The position numbers were made by a program, and so were the translations under genes. 19,305 nt of DNA from a bacterium (GTDB taxonomy: Bacteria > Bacillota > Clostridia > Christensenellales > CAG-138). The notes under the pieces were generated by a model that saw only the letters and a program-made list of their open reading frames with translations, was not told the origin of the DNA and searched no databases. Within the stretch, counting starts at the first letter, position 1. Every line of letters begins with the position of its first letter. The stretch is from positions 1 to 19,305 of the forward strand of contig JAQXRK010000051.1 in the NCBI GenBank assembly GCA_029218485.1, read 5' to 3'. Below are positions 14,655-19,305 of this stretch, one piece after another.

Positions 14655-16082
14655 TCAGCGGAAATCGACCGTCACATCGTTGATATAGGTGTCCGTCCAC
14701 CAGGCATCGGGCACCGTCAGCCGCGGCAGTTTGTAGCCGTACAACTCGGCGAACGCCTTGAGCTTCTTCTGGAGATCGGAGATGAGCGGGCGCGGCGCCA
14801 TGCTGGAATCGGTCGAAAGATGCGGATCCTCCAGCAGGCCCTGCGCGGCCGCCTCGCACGAGGCCGCAAGGTCATCATACGCCTGCTGCATTTCTGCATA
14901 TGCGGTCGCCTGCTCCTCGTTCATGGTTGCCGGGTCCGGCGCTTGCGTTTCGATCAGCTCATCGACCACGGACATCGTGTGGATCGCCCGGAACCCGTAC
15001 CGCTCCAGCCAGAGCAGGTATACATACGAGCTGTAGGCGTCGGGCTTGACCGTGACGCCGTAGACCGACTGGATCAGCTCGATCCGCTTCTCCTGATCGG
15101 TGAACACGAAGTTCCAGGGCGTCGCCTCCGACTGGCGGGACTGCCCGCCCATCGTATGCATGCGGATGTTCTCCCGATCCACGGAGGACATCGCATAATT
15201 GGCAAGCGCAAGCATCTGGGAAACGCTCACGTTGGTCTGCACGCCATCCAGCGTGCCGAGCAAGGTCGGGATCATGGTGAGCAGGTTCTGCTCCTTCACC
15301 TTCTGATAGATCGCGATGAGCATCCGCTTCTGCCGCTCCACCCGGTTGGCGTCGCCGACGGGCATGTTGGTGCGGCTGGCCTTGCGCACGCGCAGATAAT
15401 CCAGCACGCCCTGTCCGTTCAGGTGCTGCATGCCCTTCTCATATTTGCGTCCTCCCTCCGTGAACCAGCCCTCGACCTCATAGTCGATGCCGCCGAGCGC
15501 GTCCACCAGATCCACGACCGTATCAAAGCGCAGCGCCAGATAATAATCGACCGGCACGCCGCCGAGCAGCCGCGAGACGGTCTCGCAGCTCTTCCGGTAG
15601 CCCGCTCCGTCCGGAGCGTCCGGACCGCCGCCGACATTGACTGCGGCATTGATCTTGTAGTAGCCGGTGCTGCCGGGCACGGGCGTAAAGGTGTCGCGCG
15701 GAATGGAGATCAGATCCACCGTCTTCTGGTCAAAGTTCACGGCGGCCAGCAGCATGGTGTCGGTATGGTTGTCCTCGCTGTACTCCTTGAACTTGCTGTC
15801 GCTGTATCCGTCCACGCCGAGCACGAGGAAATTCACAATACCGCCGGGCAGTGGCTCCGGCGTCGGCTCCGGCTCCGGTGTCGGCTCCTGTTCCGGCTCG
15901 TCGACCTCCACAACCTGCGGCGTGACGGCGGGCGGCTCCGTGGCAAACAGCTCCGCGGGCTTATTCAAAATCCGGTTCGCCTGTACGGCGATGATCACGG
16001 CTGCAATCACTACGACCGCCAAAATGATGAGCCAGACAAGCATCCGCTTGCCCGGGCGTTTGGCTTTTTCCCTGCGTTCCAT
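14655..16082 (-). CDS. LytR-CpsA-Psr (LCP) family cell wall polymer ligase
   Basis: LCP proteins attach teichoic acids or other glycopolymers to peptidoglycan outside the cell. The 475-residue protein has a basic N-terminus, one membrane anchor (13-34), a Pro/Glu-rich linker (48-80), and then the LCP domain from about 81. Conserved points are NHTDTM (105-110), SIPRDT (126-131, Arg129), DYYLALRFDTVVDLVDALGGID (179-200), LNGQGVLDYLRVR (221-233) and the GDANRVERQK segment (243-252) with Arg247 and Arg250. About 220 further residues form a C-terminal region I do not recognise beyond general LCP similarity. GAGGGGG lies about 8 nt before the ATG. It has its own promoter and is followed by a hairpin. 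The polymer it ligates cannot be told from the window. Confidence 0.93.
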   Translation of the reverse strand: MERREKAKRPGKRMLVWLIILAVVVIAAVIIAVQANRILNKPAELFATEPPAVTPQVVEVDEPEQEPTPEPEPTPEPLPGGIVNFLVLGVDGYSDSKFKEYSEDNHTDTMLLAAVNFDQKTVDLISIPRDTFTPVPGSTGYYKINAAVNVGGGPDAPDGAGYRKSCETVSRLLGGVPVDYYLALRFDTVVDLVDALGGIDYEVEGWFTEGGRKYEKGMQHLNGQGVLDYLRVRKASRTNMPVGDANRVERQKRMLIAIYQKVKEQNLLTMIPTLLGTLDGVQTNVSVSQMLALANYAMSSVDRENIRMHTMGGQSRQSEATPWNFVFTDQEKRIELIQSVYGVTVKPDAYSSYVYLLWLERYGFRAIHTMSVVDELIETQAPDPATMNEEQATAYAEMQQAYDDLAASCEAAAQGLLEDPHLSTDSSMAPRPLISDLQKKLKAFAELYGYKLPRLTVPDAWWTDTYINDVTVDFR

Positions 16083-16130
16083 CGGCTTTTCCCCCTCAAT
16101 ACCGAATTTTTCTCAGAGTTCTTATCCGTT

Positions 16131-16159
16131 ATTGTATCATACCCTATGTCATGTGGCAA
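16131..16159 (-). promoter_or_regulatory. Promoter of the LCP gene
   Basis: TTGCCA (16159-16154) and TACAAT (16136-16131) each match five of six sigma-A consensus bases with an optimal 17-nt spacer. The predicted start lies about 42 nt before the LCP ATG. The promoter begins only a few bases after the stop codon of the upstream carrier gene. Confidence 0.82.
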
Positions 16160-16166
16160 CAGGGGC

Positions 16167-17087
16167 TCAGAGCATTGCGCCGAAGGCGAGCGTCACAAGC
16201 GGGATGGTGGCGAGCGAAACGAGCGTTGTGAGCGTAAAAATCTGCGCCGCATAGCCGCCGTTCTTGCCGTAGCGGTTCGCAAACATCGTGCCGATCGCCG
16301 CCGTCGGGCAGGACGCGGCGATCACGATCACATACAGCACGGTCGGATCGACCGGCAGGCGGAACATCGCGAGCATCACAACGGCGGGAATGATGAGCAT
16401 CTTGATGGCCAGTATCCAGTAGATTCGCCTGTTGCAGAAGCACGCCTTCAGGTCGGACTCCGCGATCGACGCGCCGGCGATCAGCATCGCGAGCGGCGTA
16501 TTCATGCTCCCGAGGGAGCCGACCGCCTCAACAAGAACCTCCGGCAGCCGGATGCGCAGCAGGAAGATCAGCACGCCCACGAACGTCGCGATGAGCGCGG
16601 GCGAGCAGAGCTGCTTGCGCATGAGCTTCCAGTCGGTCTGGCCGCTCATCATGACCACGCCGTGCGTGAACAGCAGCAGGTTAAAGCAGGTCAGATAGGC
16701 CGTCAGGTACAGCACGCCTTCCGCGCCGTAGAGCGCATGGATGAGCGGAATGCCCATGAACCCGCAGTTGCTGTAGACCGTGCTGATGCGCTCGACCTCC
16801 GTGTTGGGGCGGCCCTTGCGGATCAGAACGTAGGCGCACACGAGCTGGAGCGCGTGGCTCATAGTGGCGAGGCCCAGCGCGATGAGCAGGTTGTTGGCCA
16901 GCTCCGGCGTAAACGTGATCTGGTACGAGGAGAGGATCGTGCTCGGAACGACGATGAGCAGCAGCACATCCGTGAGCCTCAGGTTGGTCTGATGATCAAT
17001 GACGCGCAGCTTGCCGCAGAGAAAGCCCACGGCCACCAGAACGCCGATAAACAAAATCTTTTCCAATACGATGGATGTCGTTTCCAT
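16167..17087 (-). CDS. AEC-family (auxin efflux carrier-like) transporter, copy 1
   Basis: This is a 306-residue integral membrane carrier with about ten hydrophobic segments. Family hallmarks are VYSNCGFMGIPLIHALYG in the middle and NTPLAMLIAG followed by ASCPTAAIGTMFANRYG in the C-terminal half. Bacterial AEC members include malate and malonate permeases, so an organic acid or amino acid derivative is a reasonable guess, but the substrate is unknown. The ATG at 17087 is chosen because AGGAG lies about 6 nt upstream and its N-terminus aligns with copy 2; the open frame extends to 17147 without support. It is a tandem paralogue of the next gene, collinear without gaps. Confidence 0.93.
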   Translation of the reverse strand: METTSIVLEKILFIGVLVAVGFLCGKLRVIDHQTNLRLTDVLLLIVVPSTILSSYQITFTPELANNLLIALGLATMSHALQLVCAYVLIRKGRPNTEVERISTVYSNCGFMGIPLIHALYGAEGVLYLTAYLTCFNLLLFTHGVVMMSGQTDWKLMRKQLCSPALIATFVGVLIFLLRIRLPEVLVEAVGSLGSMNTPLAMLIAGASIAESDLKACFCNRRIYWILAIKMLIIPAVVMLAMFRLPVDPTVLYVIVIAASCPTAAIGTMFANRYGKNGGYAAQIFTLTTLVSLATIPLVTLAFGAML

Positions 17088-17149
17088 ATGGTACTCCTGT
17101 ATTTCCCGCGCGGGGGATGCCGGCCCATCCGGCGGGCCGCCGAGCATTC

Positions 17150-17178
17150 AGTTTAGTCCTTTACGACCGGTTCGTCAA
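17150..17178 (-). promoter_or_regulatory. Promoter of AEC transporter copy 1 with overlapping palindrome
   Basis: TTGACG (17178-17173), a 17-nt spacer and TAAACT (17155-17150) form a good sigma-A promoter. The -35 box sits in the centre of an imperfect palindrome with CCGGTT and AACCGG arms (17188-17167), a placement typical of a repressor operator. No binding protein is identified. Confidence 0.78.
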
Positions 17179-17240
17179 GAACAACCGGCCTGCACGAAGG
17201 GGGACGGCGTTTTGTCCGCCCAGCCGGTAAAAGACCTGCG

Positions 17241-18161
17241 TCAGAGCAGCAGATCCGCCGTCAGCACGACGAGCGGGAGCATGACGAGCGAGGAGAGCGT
17301 GGTGAGCGTAAAGATCTGCGCCGCGTAGCCGCTGTTCTTACCGTAGCGGTGCGCGAACATCGTGCAGTACGACGCGGTGGGGCACGCGGCCGCCAGAATC
17401 ATCGACAGCAGCAGGATCGGTTCCACGGGCAAAAAGCAGAGCGCCAACTCCGCCAGCGCAGGAACGGCGATCATTTTGAGCAGCACCACCCGGTAGATGC
17501 GCGGCTGCAGCAAACAGGACTTCATGTCCGTCTCCGCTATGGTCGCGCCGGCGATCAGCATCGCCAGCGGCGTGTTCATATCGCTGATGGCGGCCAGCGG
17601 CGCGCGCACCACCTCCGGCAGCCGCACGCGCAGCAGAAACAGCGTCAGCCCGACCGCGATCGAGAGCAGCGCCGGGGAACAGAGCTTTTTGAGCATGAGC
17701 CGCCAGTCGCCCCGGCCGGACATCAGGATCACGCCCTGCGTCCAGAACAGGAGGTTGAAGCCGGTCACATATGCCGTCAGATACAGCACGCCCTCGGGCC
17801 CATAGAGCGCCTGCACGAGCGGGATGCCCAGGAACATGCAGTTGCTGTAGATCACGCTCATGCGCTCGACCTCCGCGTCCGGCCGGTTCGGGCGAATGAA
17901 CACATACGCGCACAGCAGGTGAATCGCAAAGCAGATTGCGGAAAGGCCGAACGCCAGCAGAAGATTGTGCAGCAGCGCCGGGCTGAAATCGACCTGATAG
18001 GAGGTCAGGATCAGACAGGGCGAGATCACCAGCAGCAGCAGCTCGGACGCCTTGCGGTTCGTTTCCCGGTTGATCACGCCGAGCTTGCCGCACAAAAAGC
18101 CCACGGCAATCATCACCCCGACGAACAGAATCTTTTCCAGCACAATGCCGGCCGTTTGCAT
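17241..18161 (-). CDS. AEC-family transporter, copy 2
   Basis: This second 306-residue carrier is the same length as copy 1 and aligns with it end to end without gaps. It shares the N-terminal VLEKILF..GV..AVGFLCGKL, EGVLYLTAY, CSPAL, NTPLAMLIAG, RYGKN and GYAAQIFTLTTL blocks. Differences cluster in the helices before RPNTEVER/RPDAEVER and in the segments after NTPLAMLIAG, so substrate preference may differ. The ATG at 18161 is favoured by GGAGG just upstream and by alignment with copy 1; the open frame to 18434 runs through its own promoter and is not coding. The gap to copy 1 is 153 nt with a separate promoter. No convincing terminator was seen after it. Confidence 0.93.
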   Translation of the reverse strand: MQTAGIVLEKILFVGVMIAVGFLCGKLGVINRETNRKASELLLLVISPCLILTSYQVDFSPALLHNLLLAFGLSAICFAIHLLCAYVFIRPNRPDAEVERMSVIYSNCMFLGIPLVQALYGPEGVLYLTAYVTGFNLLFWTQGVILMSGRGDWRLMLKKLCSPALLSIAVGLTLFLLRVRLPEVVRAPLAAISDMNTPLAMLIAGATIAETDMKSCLLQPRIYRVVLLKMIAVPALAELALCFLPVEPILLLSMILAAACPTASYCTMFAHRYGKNSGYAAQIFTLTTLSSLVMLPLVVLTADLLL

Positions 18162-18209
18162 ATCGGTCTCCTCCCCCCGCCGGCGGCACCCGCACCCCGG
18201 CCGTATCTC

Positions 18210-18238
18210 AGTGTATGGCAAAGCACACGGTTCGTCAA
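18210..18238 (-). promoter_or_regulatory. Promoter of AEC transporter copy 2
   Basis: TTGACG (18238-18233), a 17-nt spacer and TACACT (18215-18210) form a good sigma-A promoter. The 13 bases TCTTGACGAACCG are identical in the copy 1 promoter, at the same distance from the -10 box. Confidence 0.8.
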
Positions 18239-18264
18239 GAGAAACGACCGTTCGCACCGGTTCG
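18227..18264 (-). repeat. Three helically phased CGAAC repeats over the AEC copy 2 promoter
   Basis: CGAACCGG starts at 18264, CGAACGGT at 18254 and CGAACCGT at 18234 on the minus strand, that is 10 and 20 nt apart, so they face the same side of the helix. The last overlaps the -35 box. This arrangement suggests cooperative binding by a regulator. Confidence 0.6.
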
Positions 18265-18307
18265 TGCGCCTGCGCCGTTTTTTGGGGTATAGCCCGCGGC
18301 GCGGGTG

Positions 18308-18337
18308 TTGAATGCCGGCGCGATTTTGCGGTATACT
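18308..18337 (+). promoter_or_regulatory. Promoter of the cytidylate-kinase-like gene
   Basis: TTGAAT (18308-18313), an 18-nt spacer and TATACT (18332-18337) suggest transcription from about 18344, divergent from AEC copy 2. The two promoters are about 70 nt apart. Confidence 0.7.
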
Positions 18338-18416
18338 GATCGTGTTCGGCAGTGAACAGCACACGGCATATCCCCCCGGCTTCTGCCCGGGTTTCCCAAA
18401 GGAGGTACCAAACGAT

Positions 18417-19082
18417 ATGGAAAACGCCCCGCATCCGTCAGGCGAACCCGCTCCGGCTTCGGCCGCGCACCGCGTCATTACCATCGGCCGGCAATACGGC
18501 AGCGGCGGACGTGAGATCGGCCGCCGGGTCGCCGCGGCGCTCGGCTGCGCATTCTACGACAGCGAGCTGCTCACGCTCGCGGCCCAGCGCGCCGGGCTGC
18601 ACCCGGACGTTGCGGCCAAGGCCGAGGAGCGCCCGACAAACGGCCTGCTCTACACCGCGCCGCTCGGCATCGGCGCCGCGCGCGGCGCTGCGGCGGTGCC
18701 CGTCCAGCAGCCGCTGACGGAGCGGCTCTTCTTTGCGCAGTCGGCCGTCATCCGCCAGCTCGCCGAAACGGAGGATTGCGTCATCATCGGCCGCTGCGCG
18801 GACTATGTGCTGCGCGGCCACGAAAACCTGCTCTCCGTGTTCGTTTACGCGGATCCGGAGACGCGGCTCGACCGCTGCGAGCGCTATTACGGCATCGACC
18901 GCGCCACGGCGCATGCGCGCATCCGGCAGATCGACAAGCGCCGCGCCGGGTATTACACGTGTTTTGCCGATCAGCCCTGGGGCAGCGCGGAGAGCTACGA
19001 TCTGCTGCTCGACTGCGGCCGCTTCGGCGTGGACGGCTGCGCGGACATCATCGTGCGCGCCAGCGGCATCGCGCGGCCATAG
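18417..19082 (+). CDS. Cytidylate kinase-like family P-loop protein
   Basis: This is a 221-residue cytoplasmic protein of the cytidylate kinase-like family. Residues 19-37 contain the strand and loop RVITIGRQYGSGGREIG. Arg32 stands where a classical Walker A has lysine, a form I associate with this family rather than with true Cmk. Further blocks are YDSELL (47-52), VIIGRCADYVL (122-132), VFVYADPETRLDR (141-153), DKRRAGYY (173-180) and WGSAESYDLLLDC (188-200), the last resembling the nucleotide kinase end. The ATG at 18417 is chosen over the open frame's earlier ATG at 18312, because AAAGGAGG (18398-18405) precedes it and the earlier start lies in the promoter. Its substrate is unknown; the family is widespread in Clostridia as a second copy beside cmk. 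Confidence 0.9.
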   Translation: MENAPHPSGEPAPASAAHRVITIGRQYGSGGREIGRRVAAALGCAFYDSELLTLAAQRAGLHPDVAAKAEERPTNGLLYTAPLGIGAARGAAAVPVQQPLTERLFFAQSAVIRQLAETEDCVIIGRCADYVLRGHENLLSVFVYADPETRLDRCERYYGIDRATAHARIRQIDKRRAGYYTCFADQPWGSAESYDLLLDCGRFGVDGCADIIVRASGIARP

Positions 19083-19252
19083 GCGGCCGGGCATGCGCAT
19101 CCGGGCGGACAATCCCCGGCCCGCTCCGCATCGTCCTGCGTCCCGCTTTTCCCTCCGTCCCCGCATCCGTACCGGGGCGTCTTCCGCACCGGCTCCTTGT
19201 GGATGGCACGGCATGGTTGGATACAGCGCGGCGGGCGTGGAGAAAAACCCAA
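19083..19252. other. Non-coding tail after the kinase gene
   Basis: No gene is supported. A 7-bp inverted repeat (GGCCGGG at 19085-19091, CCCGGCC at 19115-19121) directly follows the kinase stop but has no T-tract, so termination is uncertain. The rest is GC-rich with no recognisable motif. Confidence 0.5.
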
Positions 19253-19305
19253 CCCCCCCCGTTTAACCCCCCCCCCCCCCCCCGAAAACCCGAGCCGGCC
19301 CAAAA
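19253..19305. other. Poly-C runs at the contig end, probably artefact
   Basis: C8 (19253-19260) and C17 (19267-19283) are separated by GTTTAA and followed by a short AAAA/CCC-rich tail. Nothing else in the window resembles this. Read as poly-G on the other strand, it fits the false G calls of two-colour sequencing at a low-coverage contig end. Confidence 0.75.

Noticed and set aside
17180..17240. Terminator after AEC copy 2
   Set aside because: Only a 6-bp stem (GGGCGG/CCGTCC) without a U-tract could be drawn.
17167..18264. CRISPR or mobile-element repeats in the carrier region
   Set aside because: The repeats are too short, only a few copies, and coincide with promoters; there is no transposase or cas gene in the window.
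18162..18434. N-terminal extension of AEC copy 2 to 18434
   Set aside because: The extension crosses the gene's own promoter and the upstream end of the divergent kinase gene, and is absent from copy 1.

Overview
The window looks like a contig from a GC-rich anaerobic Firmicute of the Clostridia type, probably an uncultured one. The clues are strong GGAGG ribosome binding sites, a LytR-CpsA-Psr wall protein, a desulfoferrodoxin-type superoxide reductase, an XRE regulator fused to a membrane domain, and a DAHP synthase with a small N-terminal regulatory domain. No mobile element, CRISPR array, rRNA or tRNA was seen. Both window ends look like contig ends. The left end cuts a gene. The right end carries C8 and C17 runs that look artefactual.

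Region 1 (1-7570, minus strand) is a nearly complete aromatic amino acid operon in the order leader peptide, aroF, tyrA, aroB, aroA, aroC, pheA, aroE. AroE runs in frame into what looks like the start of a fused shikimate kinase before the window ends. The genes overlap by 4-14 nt or lie 2-6 nt apart, so translation is probably coupled. Together they cover E4P + PEP to chorismate, except 3-dehydroquinate dehydratase, and then the Phe and Tyr branches. The main discovery is the leader. A TTGCCA-N18-TATACT promoter is followed by a 32-codon ORF with nine Phe/Tyr codons and one Trp codon. Its 3' half can pair with the 5' arm of a strong U6 terminator just before aroF. This is the architecture of ribosome-mediated attenuation, known from enterobacterial pheA and trp leaders but not what one expects for aromatic genes in Firmicutes, where T-boxes and TRAP are the familiar mechanisms.

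Region 2 (7783-8793, plus strand) holds a divergent XRE-type regulator with about six membrane helices and a likely bidirectional terminator.

Region 3 (8881-14608, minus strand) is a housekeeping and stress operon behind a TATAAT promoter: trxB, glmM, nth, obgE, superoxide reductase, yhbY and a 4'-phosphopantetheinyl transferase. It joins redox, DNA repair, wall-precursor and ribosome-assembly functions.

Region 4 (14611-18238, minus strand) has an LCP wall-polymer ligase and two tandem paralogous AEC-family carriers, each gene with its own promoter. The two carrier promoters share a TTGACGAACCG element, and the second one has CGAAC repeats spaced by exactly 10 and 20 nt. Region 5 (18308-19082, plus strand) is a cytidylate-kinase-like P-loop protein transcribed divergently from the second carrier.
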